A stretch of 64,000 nucleotides of DNA from Myotis daubentonii (Eukaryota; Chordata; Mammalia; Chiroptera; Vespertilionidae): the NCBI RefSeq assembly GCF_963259705.1, contig NC_081841.1, forward strand, positions 91,401,063 through 91,465,062, read 5' to 3'. The notes beneath the pieces were generated by a model that was not told the origin of the DNA, made no database searches, and was given only the letters and a program-made list of their open reading frames with translations. Positions 9,784 to 21,632 of the stretch are shown here, piece after piece; position 1 is the stretch's first letter, and the number at the start of each line of letters is the position of its first letter. The position numbers and the translations under genes were made by a program.

Positions 9784-10825
9784 GGGAAGATAACATTCAT
9801 TTAGAAAAGGGTGCTCTTTTCTGCTTGTGTCTATTCTGAGCCCACAGCTCATAGAGAATCGAGGCTCTGACTTCACGGTACCTATTCCAGTGTCACCTGG
9901 CCATCTATATAAATAGTAAATTCTTGATAGTCTTGATTCAGAGAAGAGGCAATTTAAATTTAATTCTCTCCAAAAAATGCATTCTAAAAATGGCTGTTTA
10001 ATGCTTTACTCTGGGCCAACAGTTGAAAGGTTATCTATAGATTTTTCATCTTACTGAATTTCTCTGAATCATTAATAAATGCTGAGTAAAGATATTTTCC
10101 CCAGAGTGAACATAGAAGCATGCATGCTTCCTCTCACCCATCCAGCCATCCCCCTCTCCTGAAAGCATTCATATTTGTCCCTGCACATTTTGGTCATACC
10201 TTACATTTCAAGCCCTGAGTAGAGGAATGACTTTCACAATCAAATGGTAGGAACTGTTCTGGAACCTTAAGAAAAATATGCCACTGAATAGTGCACAGTC
10301 TTCTATTTTAGAAAGATAACAAAAATTATAGTGGTTTTGCCTGTCATTTAAAAAATAAACAGACGCTGAACCTGTCTGGATTTATTGGCTTTACAGAAAC
10401 AGACTGAAAGTACACCACGCACCACATTATGGCACAACAAATTCTTGTTTAAGACATTTATGGTTGGCCTTTTCGTTCTTTCTTTGTGTCTCTCATTACT
10501 GGCAATGATTTCTGAAGCATCAAGCATTTTCCCACCTTTGTATAAAGTTGATCAAAGGCAGCCTGTTAGTGACCTTGAGCTATTTTTTCTCGCTATGTTG
10601 GACTGAATCCTTGGACTGCCTGTGGTGTCCTAGACAGATGTGGGTATTCCTAAAGAGCACTGTGTACTTTGGATCCTGACTGGCCAGGTTCTTTCACACG
10701 AACCTTAAAAAACGAATCAACGAATGAGTGCATTTAAGGGCAAAAGATAGGCTCTTATTTTTGTCTTTAAGATTGAAGGTGGGGCAGGATATTTCTTAAT
10801 GGTAACGGTGATGATGTTGGTTTAA
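9784..10825. other. Unassigned sequence
   Basis: About 1 kb without an exon, repeat family or TSD that I can recognise. Confidence 0.4.
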
Positions 10826-11103
10826 CAGATGCTCTTCTATTGCCCTAGCTGGTTTGGCTCAGTGGATAGAGCATCAGCATATGGACTGAAGGGTCCCGGG
10901 TTCAATTCTGGTCAAAGGCACATACCTCAGTTGCAGGCCCCTCCCAGCCTGGGTCCTGATCGGGGTGCGTGCAGGAGGCAACCAGTCAATGTGTTTCTCT
11001 TACATCAGTATTTCTCTCTTCCACTCTCTCTAAAAATCAATGGAAAAACATCCTTGGGTGAGGATTAAAAACAACAACAAAAAACCCAGATGCCCTTCTA
11101 TTG
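10826..11103 (+). mobile_element. VES SINE with TSDs
   Basis: The TSD is CAGATGCTCTTCTATTG at 10826-10842 and CAGATGCCCTTCTATTG at 11087-11103, with one mismatch. The head CCCTAGCTGGTTTGGCTCAG has the tRNA-like A box, and the B box reads GGTTCAATTCT. The tail is A-rich. Confidence 0.92.
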
Positions 11104-11124
11104 CTAGATGTTAGCATTTAAATT

Positions 11125-11335
11125 TTACTTTAGTTTCCAAACTGCTCTCTTATACATAATTGAATTTGAACTTCCCAGCAATCCTGTGAAGTTGGTAAGG
11201 GAAGGTATTTATTATCACCAACATACAAGGAATCTTTCCGAAAGAAACCAGAGCTGATTGTGTTGGTTTGGATCTCGTGACTGAACCTAGATGTCAGTCT
11301 TCCAATTCTAAGTACGCTGCTTTCCCCACTGGGTC
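11125..11335 (-). mobile_element. MIR SINE
   Basis: Reverse-strand MIR: 'agcaatcctgtgaagttggt' then 'tcaccaacatacaagg' and a tail of 'tcgtgactgaacctagatgt'. Diverged. Confidence 0.55.
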
Positions 11336-11478
11336 AGGGAATCCCACATGTGACTGTTCCAAAGGCCTAGGGTTGGGATTACAAATTCACATTTTGTCAC
11401 ACTCCAGGAGACTGTGATGCAAGCATGTATTGCATCACATTTAAAAATACACACCTATTCTATACTATATTGTACCTT

Positions 11479-11738
11479 GGATTTGAACTTCTTCCTTTAT
11501 TTTTTTAAAAAAAATATAATTTATTGATTTTTTACAGAGAAGAAGGGAGAGGGATAGAGAGTTAGAAACATCGATGAGAGAGAAACATCGATCAGTTGCC
11601 TCCTGCACGGCCCCTACTGAGGATGTGCCCACAGCCAAGGTACATGCCCTTGACCGGAATCAAACCCGGGACCCTTGAGTCCGCAGGCTGACGCTCTATC
11701 CACTGAGCCAAACCGGTTAGGGCGGATTTGAACTTCTT
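11479..11738 (-). mobile_element. VES SINE with TSDs
   Basis: The perfect 15-bp TSD GGATTTGAACTTCTT is at 11479-11493 and 11724-11738. The head at the right reads 'gagccaaaccggttagggc'. With the plus-strand copy at 10843-11086 it forms an inverted SINE pair about 400 bp apart. Confidence 0.92.
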
Positions 11739-11859
11739 TTTAATTAAGTGTAATGTATTGAAAATATAAATTTCAAGATGGCATGTTTAAGTTATGAGAG
11801 GACCGAAAAGTTCATTTAAATGTTGTGCCAAAATTCAGAATAATGCAGACAAGTTTATC

Positions 11860-12190
11860 TATTACAAAATTGCTTGTAATCACTGAAGACTGGAAACTTT
11901 CCAAATATCCATCAATACAGAAATGGTTAAATAACCACATGGTACATTTATAAAAAGAAATAATATGCAGTTATAAGCAAAAATGAGGAATATCTCTACA
12001 TTTTTCCATGAAGTAATAATTTTCAGGATCTACTGTTACATGATAAAAGTAAAGTAGAAAGAAGTATTTACTTACAGCATAAGGAAAGAAAATACAAATA
12101 TATTTGTGTGTGTGTCCATGTGCATGTGTGTATAAAAGCACACACTTATAGGATACGTTCATTGTAGAGAATTGCAGCTAGTAAGTGCTG
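11860..12190 (+). mobile_element. Old L1 (L1ME/L1MC-like) 3' fragment
   Basis: 'aaattgcttgtaatcactga', 'atatccatcaatacagaaat' and 'taaataaccacatggtacat' match the 3' part of L1M elements in sense. It is too decayed for an ORF. Confidence 0.6.
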
Positions 12191-13184
12191 AGAGATGATA
12201 AAAATAGGAAACCACTATTTTGCAACAACTCATGAAATAATGGAGGCAAACAATAATCATTAGTGGGTACTGAAATCATTAGGTGAAATTGGAGTTTTAT
12301 AATGGAGAACCAACCTGATAACACTGATCAGTCTCCACAGCACTAACAGTGGGATAGTAGAACATTATATTCCTCTTGAGGTGATCTGATAGAAAAAAAC
12401 ATCCCTACCCGTGAAGTCTTCTTCTTGCCCTCACCCCCTCCCCACAAATTTTATCCAGAATCTCAATAGGCTTCCATATCTAATGTCCAGTTTACAGAAA
12501 ATATAGAAGGGAGGGGTGCATGTTACATACCACCACAAGCATACAAATCAGCCAGGCCCTGAATGTGGGAAATCCTACAAAACAAACAAACCAATTTCTT
12601 CAGCAAATAAATGTTATGGGGAAAAAGTAAGGAGGGGCAACTCATAAAGTAAAAGACTTATGAGACCGATAAACCAAATACACTGTGTGAACCTTGTTTG
12701 GAGTTTGATTTGAACATAAGACCTTTAAAAATTCTTTTTTTAAACAGTAGGAGAAAATGAAACATACTCTATTTATTATATGTTATTGAGAAATTCTTAT
12801 TTTATTGATTTTGATAATGATGGTGTGATATTTTTAAAAGTCCTTATCTATTAGAAGTACTCAGTATTTAATTGCTATGATGCCTGATATTTTCTTTAAA
12901 AATACTATGTCAAAAAGAAGGAAGTTGTGTTTAGGAAAATTGATAAAAATCAGAATGATAGAATTGTTGAAGCTTGCTGATGTGTTCTTGTGTTGTTTAT
13001 ATTTTTCTCCCTACTTTTTTGAATATGGAAAATCTACATAATAAAAAGTGCTATTTTAGGGGGCAGAATCCTAGCAAAAGGCCTGGATTATAGCCACTAT
13101 TTGTATAACTCAAGGAGAGTCATGGCTACTCATTCCTGCATTTCTCCCATTCCTCCCTTTTTACATTCCTCCCATGTCTTTAAA
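12191..13184. other. Unassigned AT-rich sequence
   Basis: I see no exon or nameable repeat in about 1 kb. Confidence 0.4.
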
Positions 13185-13372
13185 AATTGTTCAGTGACCC
13201 ACAGTTTGCACCAGGCACCATTGTGGTGCCATGGGTCTTATAAGATGTATTCTTACTATTCTCACTACAGATGAGGACACTGAAGCTTAGAGGAATAAAT
13301 TTCTTGTCCACAAATGCATGCCTGTCTGTCACCAATTCTAAGCTCTTACACATTATTTTGTGCTGCTTCTCA
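13185..13372 (-). mobile_element. MIR SINE
   Basis: 'cactacagatgaggacactg', 'aagcttagaggaataaattt' and 'caccaattctaagctcttac' give the reverse-strand MIR pattern. Confidence 0.65.
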
Positions 13373-13431
13373 GTAGTAGTGATTTTATTTTATAGTTTAA
13401 AAAATGTTGTTTATGGATACATTTTAAACAA

Positions 13432-13913
13432 TCCTATGTAATAAAGAGGTAATATGCAAATTGACCATCACGCCCTCACACAAGATGGCCACCCCCATGT
13501 GGGCACAAGATGGCCACCACAAGATGGCTGGCAGGGGAGGGCAGTTGGGGCGACCAGGCCTCCAGGGGAGGAAGGGCAGTTGGAGGGGGACCAGGCCTGC
13601 CGGAAGGGAGGACAGTTGTGGGGGAGGCCTGCAGGGGAGGGCAGTTGGGGGCGATTGGGCCATCAGGGGAGCAGTTAGGCTTTGATCAGGGTGGCAGGGG
13701 AGTGGTTAGGGGTTGATCAGGCTGGCAGGCAGGCAAGCGGTTGGGAGCAAGCAGTCCCAGATTGTGAAAGGGATGTCCAACTGCCGGTTTAGGCCCGGTC
13801 CCAAGGATCGAGCCTAAACTGGCAGTTGGACATCCCCCAAGGGGGCCCATATTGGAGAGGGTGAGGGACAACTCCCCCCCCCCGTGCATGAATTTCGTGC
13901 ACCGGGCCTCTAG
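13432..13913 (+). mobile_element. HeliBat-type Helitron with internal repeats and a palindrome
   Basis: It starts TCCTATGTAATAAAGAGGTA and ends with GAATTTCGTGCACCGGGCCT and then CTAG. Inside are GC-rich imperfect repeats of a 'ggggagggcagttggggg'-like motif (13530-13750). A near-perfect inverted repeat of about 24 bp per arm lies at 13768-13836 (GATGTCCAACTGCCGGTTTA against its complement). No Rep/Helicase ORF. Confidence 0.92.
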
Positions 13914-14155
13914 TGAGTAAATAAGAATAAATTAAGTAGAGTAGCATCTTTATATAGCCTTGTTATGTGTATGAGAAAGATGCAAAATATCTTTCTTACC
14001 ATAATTATAAAGACGTAATCAAAGGCAAAGCGGTGATGAGAGTGAAATGCATAGCAACTTTCTTCATATTTATGAAAAAGTGCAACTCTATAAATTGTAA
14101 CTTTAAGCCACAAATGACACTTACTTATGCTTGTTCTTTGACATCATATATTTGA

Positions 14156-14399
14156 TTATCTCTTTATTTAGAAAAGAAAAATTAAAGAATAGTTTATTGA
14201 TTTTTAGAGATAAGAAGGGAGAAGAGAGAAACATCTATGTCAGAATAAAACATCTATAGGCTGCCTCCAGCACACCCCAGCTGGGGATTGAGCCCACAAC
14301 CCCGGCATGTGCCCTGACTGGGACTCAAACCGGTGATCTCTTGGTGCATAGGATGAAACTCAACCAATTGAGCCACAGTGGCCAAGGCTGTTTATCTTT
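14156..14399 (-). mobile_element. VES-type SINE
   Basis: The tRNA-like head at the right reads 'ccaattgagccacagtggcc' and the A-rich tail is at the left. Flanking 'ttatctcttt' and 'ttatcttttt' are a likely diverged TSD. The body is about 14168-14389. Confidence 0.75.
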
Positions 14400-14971
14400 T
14401 TGCTAGAAATGCAGGCCAAAGGAAAATGGCTGATTTCATTTCTCATGTGTTAGTAAAATATTTTTTAGGACTATTACAATAAAGAAATCATTTAAGACCA
14501 ACAAAACAAACAGAAAAAATACTGAACTTCCCTCTGGACCACCATTTCTTTTACTTTCTTGCAAAATTATTTTGGCATTTGCAAAACCCATGTGTGCCCA
14601 TGGACATGTGCAGCCATGTCACTGACATCTGTGATATGTGCAGCTCTAGGTGGAAGAAATCGCAGTCATCAGCCAGGGAATGAAGCAAGCCCCAAGGCTG
14701 ATTACTGCTGCAGGGTGTGCATGAATCAGACCCTTTGCTTCACAAGGTTCTCTGACTTTCTAAAACACCTGCAGTGCAGTACTTCATGGCTGGTTCCACA
14801 TAATGATTTATGTTCTAGAAATGTCTGACTGGATCTTAGAAAATTATGCTAATGGGTCTGATGTTGTTTCCTTCAACAATCAAGGCACTAAGTATATTCA
14901 AACTGAATGACAAAGTTTTACCCATATTCACGATATGCCAGTGAGGACATCAAAATGGACAAATAATGAAT
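14400..14971. other. Unassigned sequence
   Basis: An 89-codon open frame at 14559-14828 shows no domain and is probably chance. Confidence 0.35.
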
Positions 14972-15172
14972 GTTTTGAATATTTACTGAGTCTTATTGTA
15001 TGCCAGGAACTGTGCTCAGTCATTTACATACCTAATCACACGTTTAACCCTCTCAGCAATCTCATTTTATAGCTGAGGTTGCTGAAGCACAGAGAGGTTA
15101 AGTGACTTGCCCAAGTTTGCACAGTTAGGAAGTGGCAGAAGTGGGCTCTAAACTCAGGTCTTCTGAGTCTAG
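14972..15172 (-). mobile_element. MIR SINE
   Basis: 'ctcattttatagctgaggtt', 'agagaggttaagtgacttgc' and 'aaactcaggtcttctgagtc' are a well-kept reverse-strand MIR. A SPIN-like hAT inserted at its edge. Confidence 0.85.
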
Positions 15173-15405
15173 AGCAGTGGTTCTCAACCTTCCTAATGCC
15201 ACGACCCTCTAATACAGTTCCTCATGTTGTGGTGACCCCCAATTTCATTGTTACAAATTGAACATAATTAAAGCATAGTGATTAATCACAAAAACAATAT
15301 GTAATTATATATGTGTTTTCCGATGGTCTTAGGCGACCCCTGTGAAAGGGTCGTTCGACACCCAAAGAAGTCGCAACCCACAGGTTGAGAACCGCTGCTC
15401 TAGAG
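15167..15405 (-). mobile_element. SPIN-like hAT with TSDs (copy 2)
   Basis: The body is 15175-15397. The 8-bp TSD is GTCTAGAG at 15167-15174 and CTCTAGAG at 15398-15405, with one mismatch. It has the same termini and internal blocks as the copy at 5107, in the same orientation. Confidence 0.88.
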
Positions 15406-16280
15406 CCTTTGTTCTATAACCACGGCGTAGTCTTAAGAGCGCCAGCAGAGCGATGTGAACATCCAATAACCCACAGCCATGACTTGTCCCTCTGTGGTCT
15501 TTCAGAGCACCTTAGAGACCTGTTATGTGCCAGGCCTCCATTCTCTAGTTTCACAGATGTCTGGAGCCACACCGAGAGAGGAAGAGGTTGATAACGCACC
15601 TGGGGAAAATCTTTGGTATTTGATATTAGGTACACAGAGTTGATAGCAGAACACAGAGTCCCAGAGTGATTTCCTGTCCAGGAGGGAAACCAGTTGGCCT
15701 GGCTACCTTGCAAAAACAGTTAAAGGACATAAGAATGGAGGATATTCATTGAAGACTATCAGAAAGAGATTAGGTCAGAAATGAAATGAAAACAAATGGC
15801 AAAAGAAATATAATTTAAAAAATCTGTTTTGCTTAATTAATGAGGAGTCTATTCCTTTTCAAGTTTTCAGAAAAGCACGCCACCTACTTACTTTGAAATT
15901 TTAAAACCTCTTCAGGCCCAACTCATTATTAATGTGGTTTCCTTTCTTTAAAAGAATAACATTTTCACAAATGCTGTTTCTGGCTTCAGTCACATATAGA
16001 AACATTGGAATGCATACATGGTGTTTTCCTTTTTTTAAAAATAGGAACTGAAGTAGTATATTTGATAATGCCTGTGCTACAAACACCTCTAAAAATAACT
16101 TGCAGTTGGCAAGCTATTTCTTTGGTTTCTTTTCCTAATCTAGCCAAGAAAGTTTTAAAATTTAAATTTGATAAACTTCCTTTTGGAGTAAAGAGGAGAA
16201 ATTTTTCTAGTTCATATGATTAGACTATGCTTTAGTATTTATGTAATATTTAAGAATGATTCAAACTGATTTTCTCTGGC
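15406..16280. other. Unassigned sequence
   Basis: No supported feature. An open frame on the minus strand near 15414-15713 overlaps the hAT edge and lacks any recognisable domain. Confidence 0.4.
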
Positions 16281-16472
16281 TAACATCAGGATTAAAAATA
16301 AAAATTATGTCTCCTCCAAAGAGTAGTATGCTTGAGTCACCCACTGGTATATCATCTTTATCATCTTCCCCATCCCTGACCGGTGGGTTAGAAGTTAAGG
16401 ATGCTTCTTTTACCCTTCAGTATTCAACTACAACTGCTGCTGGCAGCTCCTGGCAGAGCAAGAAAGAGAGGT
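16275..16472 (+). other. Weak candidate host exon
   Basis: An open frame ending in tga at 16472-16474 reads MSPPKSSMLESPTG and then a Ser-rich stretch (SSLSSSPSLTGGLEV), ending AAGSSWQSKKER. A pyrimidine-rich stretch and CAG ('ctctggctaacatcag') precede it at about 16274-16289 and could be an acceptor. The sequence AGAGGTGAAG at the end could be a donor. Composition looks more protein-like than other short frames in the window, but I recognise no family. A frame of this length also occurs by chance, so this is only a lead. Confidence 0.15.
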
Positions 16473-16474
16473 GA

Positions 16475-17139
16475 AGGAGTCGACCTGTCAAAGCAGTGAT
16501 TTTCATGGGAGACTTTTGGTGAATGAAAGAAAAAAGATTTGAAGTTTTGGTAGTACCAGCAATGTTTATTAGAAATGCAAGCTCATGGCAGTCATTTCAA
16601 AGGGAATTTTGACAGCATAGTGATATCTCATTTCCCAGGTCACTAATTCAAGCACATGTTTGGCTACCAAAGAGAAGCTGGGCAGTAGAGCAGTCAAGAA
16701 TAAGGTCATTCGAGATCTAATCCTGTAGCTTGTGACCATGAAAGAGTCTCTTAACACTTTGGCCTTAGTTAACAGGCTTATTCTTGGTCTCAGTGATTAT
16801 TTTCTACTTCATCAAAATGCTGTAATTCTAAGTGTCTGTGGGACATCCAGATACGATGTGACAAGTGGAACCTTAGTTTTGGTTTTTGCCTAAAAAGAAA
16901 GTATTGGAGAGGCAGCAGGGGATAGCAGTGGTTACAGACCCAAATGCATTATTTTCCTGGTCTGTGTTGGCATATGAGTGAAGTAAGTTTAGTATGGACG
17001 CGGGGAGGGGGGGGGGGGAGGGCTGCAAATCTGTATTTTATGGAAAACCCGTATTTTTAAACATTGGCAAGTCATTTTATTTTTATATCACTATTGTAGG
17101 CTGCTCATAGGCCTTCTGCTTTAGACTTCTGCCATACTC
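16475..17139. repeat. Unassigned sequence with a G-run
   Basis: A nearly pure G tract lies at 17002-17023. Nothing else recognised. Confidence 0.45.
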
Positions 17140-17365
17140 TCCAGAGGTAAAGGACAGGATTTTAGATTTCAACACAGCTGAGTTTGAACCTTACCTTTGC
17201 CCTCTAATAAATATGGAAGCTTTTATGTACATCTGTATTCAACTTCGAAGTTTCAAGTTTCCATATCTGTAGAAATAAGAATGGTAGTACCTCTTTTATT
17301 GGATTTCCTGAAGATCACACATAACATAATATTTGATACAGAGTAGGTACATTCTAAATGATAAC
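17140..17365 (+). mobile_element. Probable MIR SINE
   Basis: 'ggacaggattttagatttca', 'gagtttgaaccttacctttg' and 'tttccatatctgtagaaata' follow MIR order, but the copy is strongly diverged. Confidence 0.45.
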
Positions 17366-18560
17366 ATCAGTACCTTTGCTATGGTAACAGGCCTTATATA
17401 ATTCCTTTTATTTTGATGGGGAGTTGCTCAAAATTCAGAAAGGAATGCCAGTGCTTTTTCACAGATTCTGAAATCTCTTCAACTTACATTTCAGAAATTT
17501 TATCTTTAAGAGATTTGGAGGGATACATTTTCTATTTGCCAATGGATATAGGAGGCAGTAAAATCAAATAGATCAAAAACCATCTTTGACAATAAGGAAA
17601 CACAAGATTGTAGGATTTAAAGTTTAGTGGCTAAAGACCCTGTGATGGTTATTTCATAGTTTGATTATTCCCAAGGGAAATCTATTTTGCAAAGCATTTT
17701 GCTACATGCTCCCTATGTGTAGGGAACTATGCCAGGGAAGTAATATAAAGACGACTAAGACATAATGGAATAGTTATGTATAGGACTGTCTTGCCTTTTT
17801 ACATTACAGTTTGTGCAGAATTATATATGAGGGCCTAGAGAGCTGCACACATCTTCCAATAATGTAGCCATTGTTAAAGATATCTTTGAAATTTCTCTTC
17901 GGAATTTGTCTTTAGAGCTCTTAGCCCATTTGTCTGAAGATTTTTAGTATTCACCTTTGGTATTCATTTTTAGAATGTGGATTTGATTTGGGGGATTGGC
18001 CAAGAACTGTTCACCACTGAATCTGCCACATAGGTGGTAATCACACTGACTAGTGTAATTTTTTGTTAAAAAAGGAGCCAGGACTATAAAGCATTATAAC
18101 AGGTTTCCTTGTATGTCACATAAACTGATTGTAGGGATAACGACAGTTTCAAAGAGTTTTCCTGCAAGTTATTTTTTTGCTGGAAACCAGTATCACTGGT
18201 TATATTTATAGCTTCTCAGCAGGATTGCTTTCAAGGGGTGGTGATCATTGTCCCTGTGTTGTAGTAGGTCTACTTAAAGAGCCTTGCACTGGCCTCTTGG
18301 TAAACCTAGTTTGTTTTTATTTTAAATATTATGTCATTCTATTGAGCTCAGGGATAGATTTCCTCCAAGAAAATAAAACAAATCAGATCCACTCTCAGGA
18401 GATTTTAATGAAAGAAATACATGTTTATACTCAGTTCTTTAAAACTATCTGAACTGGAAAGGATTGCCTTGTTGACTGTGATTATTCTACCATAATATGG
18501 GGACAAATAAATTTTCCATCAGAATGTTTAACATCAAAATCAAAGAGTTTTGTGGTGTTG
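17366..18560. other. Unassigned AT-rich sequence
   Basis: About 1.2 kb without a recognisable exon or repeat. Confidence 0.4.
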
Positions 18561-18564
18561 CCTA

Positions 18565-18700
18565 TTGTCTCATTCATCCATCCCACAAATATCTGTTGAG
18601 GACTCCTGTGTGCCAGGCATTATCAGGCACTGTGATGATACAAACATGCTTCACCTCAAGGAAGTCTGATGCGCAAGAATACAAACTTACTCCACAAGTT
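18565..18700 (-). mobile_element. L2-like 3' fragment (antisense)
   Basis: 'attcatccatcccacaaata', 'tctgttgaggactcctgtgt' and 'gccaggcattatcaggcact' match the reverse of the L2 3' end. Confidence 0.55.
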
Positions 18701-19302
18701 GCCTGAGTGTAACTGATGGTCTGTGATCCTACTCTTTTCTGAAAAGATTATTTAGAGTTCCATGAAGTGGCAAGCCTCTCTAGTGCATTGGAAATATGGT
18801 TTATCTTATGACCATTGGAGTGTGTACACACTCCTGAGGAAACACATCTCTGCCACAGCACCTCATCATCATGTATGAATCCCCAAGACCCAAGAGCACC
18901 TCTTCACCACATGCTTACTGAGCCTTGTTAGAGTGACATTCTTGACTGTAGATGACGGCTCTGAGGTTGTTACATTCTATCACTTCTTGAAGATCCTGTC
19001 TGGGGAAGAAGAAACAATGGCTCTGGAATCAGAAGACACTTTCCAGTCTCAGCTTCACTCTCCTTTTGACCATTTGACCTATATGAGCCTCAATCACCTC
19101 ACCTTCCAAGGGAAAGCAGAATCACTGTGTTAGTCCCCGCAGTGTGGGATGCAGGAGGCTGGGTATATGGAAGCGTTTTGGGAACAGTGGGTGTTAGTCC
19201 TTGCTGCCTCCACCGACCTGATAATGACCTTGGCTGTGCTGAGATGGAAGCACCTCTCTTTCCCGTGGAGCTCCTGAGCACTTTGTTCCACAGCTCTTAG
19301 CT
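18701..19302. other. Unassigned sequence
   Basis: No recognisable feature. It leads into the left arm of the inverted-repeat pair. Confidence 0.35.
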
Positions 19303-19460
19303 CTTCCTTCTGTGGGTGTTTATATATCTTATCTTCAGTACTCAAGATTTTCCAAGTTCAGAGACTGTGGTGGTGGGGTTTCCCCACCCCAAGTCTTTCT
19401 CTTTCTCATTTCCTATGTTGACTGACAGCAACTTCGTATTTCCCAGAGTTGCCTAAGTGT
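19303..19460 (-). repeat. Left arm of an unclassified inverted-repeat pair
   Basis: Its reverse complement matches 20936-21096 at roughly 90% by eye, including 'gtggtggtggggtttccccc' and 'tgttgactgacagcaacttc'. On the minus strand a TATA-like 'agatatataaa' lies downstream, which would suit an LTR fragment. I cannot name the family. Confidence 0.7.
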
Positions 19461-19639
19461 TTCTCTTAGAGTCTAGGTTTGTGTTTCTGTTCAAGCAGAG
19501 GCTAAGAAGTGCCTGATGCAGTCATTTGCTTTTAGAATGTGACTAGTTTATCTCCAGAAGATTACTTGGACAGCTGAGGCTTTGAGGGAAAGTTGTTCAC
19601 TCCACCTTTCTGGAGTGGGCTAAGCACGCCCCCTTCCTT

Positions 19640-19735
19640 CTTTTTTTTGCCACAGCATAGTATTCCATTGTGTAGATGTACCACTGTTTTTTAATCCACT
19701 CATCTGCTGATGGGCACTTAGGTATGCATGCCACC
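19640..19735 (-). mobile_element. Old L1 3' fragment (antisense)
   Basis: 'agtattccattgtgtagatg' and 'aatccactcatctgctgatg' are the reverse of the conserved L1 3' region. Confidence 0.65.
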
Positions 19736-19919
19736 TTGATACACAGGCTCTGTGAGAACATAAAGAAACCAAAATATTCAGTATTCAACTTCATGAGTGT
19801 GTCATTTTAGAGCTAGAACAAAGGGTGATTAGTTAGTTTAGAAGATACAGGGAATGTGTAGGGAACACATGCAAAACACAAATGTTAAGTACAGAGTTTA
19901 GTTTTGGGTTAAAAATATT

Positions 19920-20124
19920 ATTTTTTAAAAAATATTTTTATTGATTTCAGAGAGGAAGGGGAAAGAGAGAGATAGAAATATCAATGATGAGAGAGAATCA
20001 TTGATTGGTTGCCTTCTGCATGCCCTCTACTGGGGATTGAGCCCACAACCCAGGCAGGTGCCCTGACTGGGAATCGAACCGTGACCTCCTGGTTCATAGG
20101 TCAACGCTCAACACTGGCCAGGCT
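19920..20124 (-). mobile_element. VES SINE
   Basis: The tail is at the left; the head 'cgctcaacactggccaggct' is shortened by a small deletion compared with the other copies. Confidence 0.8.
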
Positions 20125-20324
20125 AAAATTAGTTTTTAATCATATAGCTTTAAAAATTCAAAGCAGATGAGTGGTGGGTATAAGGAGGGGGGTATGGTGG
20201 GAAGGAGGATGATAGAGGTGCAGGCAGAGGCTGGGACATGGTGGACTCATATGTTGTTTATCTTGGTTGTGGTGATTATTTCATGAATGAATACATATGT
20301 CAAATTGCATCAAATTCCATATTT

Positions 20325-20571
20325 AAAATATATGCAGTTGCCCTAGCCGGTTTGGCTCAGTGAATAGAGCATCGGCCTGCGGACTGAAGGGTCCTGGGTT
20401 CGATTCCGGTCAAGGGCATGTACCTTGGTTGCGGGCACATCCCCAGTAGGGAGTGTGCAGGAGGCAGCTGATCGATGTTTCTCTCTCATCGATGTTACTA
20501 ACTCTATCCCTCTCCCTTCATCTCTGCAAAAAATCAATAAAATATTTTTTAAAAATAAAATATATGCAGTT
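20325..20571 (+). mobile_element. VES SINE with TSDs
   Basis: The perfect 15-bp TSD AAAATATATGCAGTT is at 20325-20339 and 20557-20571. The head GCCCTAGCCGGTTTGGCTCA is near the family consensus, so this is one of the younger copies. Confidence 0.92.
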
Positions 20572-20935
20572 TATTGTATGTGAAGTTGTTAAAATTGTAG
20601 TTTCATTATTCTGGAAGGAGGGAAATTTTGGAAGAGAGATATTTGCTGTAGAAAATAGCATTCTAGAAAGAAGAACCAAACATAGGCCCAGTTATTGTGT
20701 TTTTTTCCCCCCTTCATCCACATATTCTGTTTTAGGCCCTCCAATTGGTGATCTCACAATATGTAAAAGTAGTCCGAATTCTTTACAAGTTCATTTAAGA
20801 TATAATCTAAATAGTAGATGAGGTTTCAGAAAGTTGTAGCATATGTTGCCTCTGTAAATTGAACACAAGCCCCCATCCCCACCCCTACCCCTTAGGGGAG
20901 CATGAGAATTTTGTGGGAACTGCTAAACAGTGTGG
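20572..20935. other. Unassigned sequence
   Basis: No supported feature. A C-rich stretch at 20870-20892 precedes the right inverted-repeat arm. Confidence 0.35.
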
Positions 20936-21096
20936 GCACATAGACAACTCTGGGAAATAAGAAGTTGCTGTCAGTCAACATAGAAAGTGGGAAAAAGAAA
21001 AACTTGAGGTGGGGGAAACCCCACCACCACAGTCTCTGAACTTGGAAAATCTTGACTACTGAAGATAAGATATATAAATCACCCACAAAAGGAAAA
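20936..21096 (+). repeat. Right arm of the unclassified inverted-repeat pair
   Basis: It is the partner of 19303-19460 in opposite orientation. It includes 'gaagataagatatataaatc', a possible TATA box, in the plus direction. Confidence 0.7.
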
Positions 21097-21250
21097 GTTG
21101 AGGATGCTGTTACTCAAGGCCATAACTTTATAACCCATTTGAAAAGTATCTGTGGAACCCAGCTGCAGGAAGAGCTTTGCTTTTGTGGGTAGAAAGAGTA
21201 TATGTATTATCCTTTTTGATAACTGTAATGCATGCTCGCCTCTCTCTCTC

Positions 21251-21477
21251 TTTTTAAAAAATATATATATTTCATTGATTTTTTTTACAGAGAAGAATAG
21301 AGAGTTAGAAACACCGATGAGAGAGAAACATCAACCAGCTGCCTCCTGCACTCCCCCCTCCCCCCCCCCTCTGGGGATGTGCCCGCAACCAACATACATG
21401 CCCTTGACTGGAATCGAACCCAGGACCCTTCAGTCCACAGGCCGACGCTCTGTCCACTGAGCAAAATTGGTCAGGGC
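21251..21477 (-). mobile_element. VES SINE
   Basis: The tail is TA-rich at the left and the head at the right reads 'gagcaaaattggtcagggca'. A run of Cs at 21351-21370 is expanded. Confidence 0.85.
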
Positions 21478-21632
21478 ATTCTTTTTGGCCCCCAAAAAAC
21501 TCAAAGGTAAACTTGAAGTATAGTCTGCATTCTGGTGTTTATATTTCCACTGGTCTTCAATTTTTATTTTATTTATATTTTCCTGGTTTAGACTTTATAA
21601 TTTTTTGAATATTGATAGCTTTATATGTTCTT

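Noticed and set aside
10843..11086. tRNA gene at the head of a VES SINE
   Set aside because: The A and B boxes belong to the SINE promoter; the acceptor stem does not close and the sequence continues into the SINE body and A-tail.
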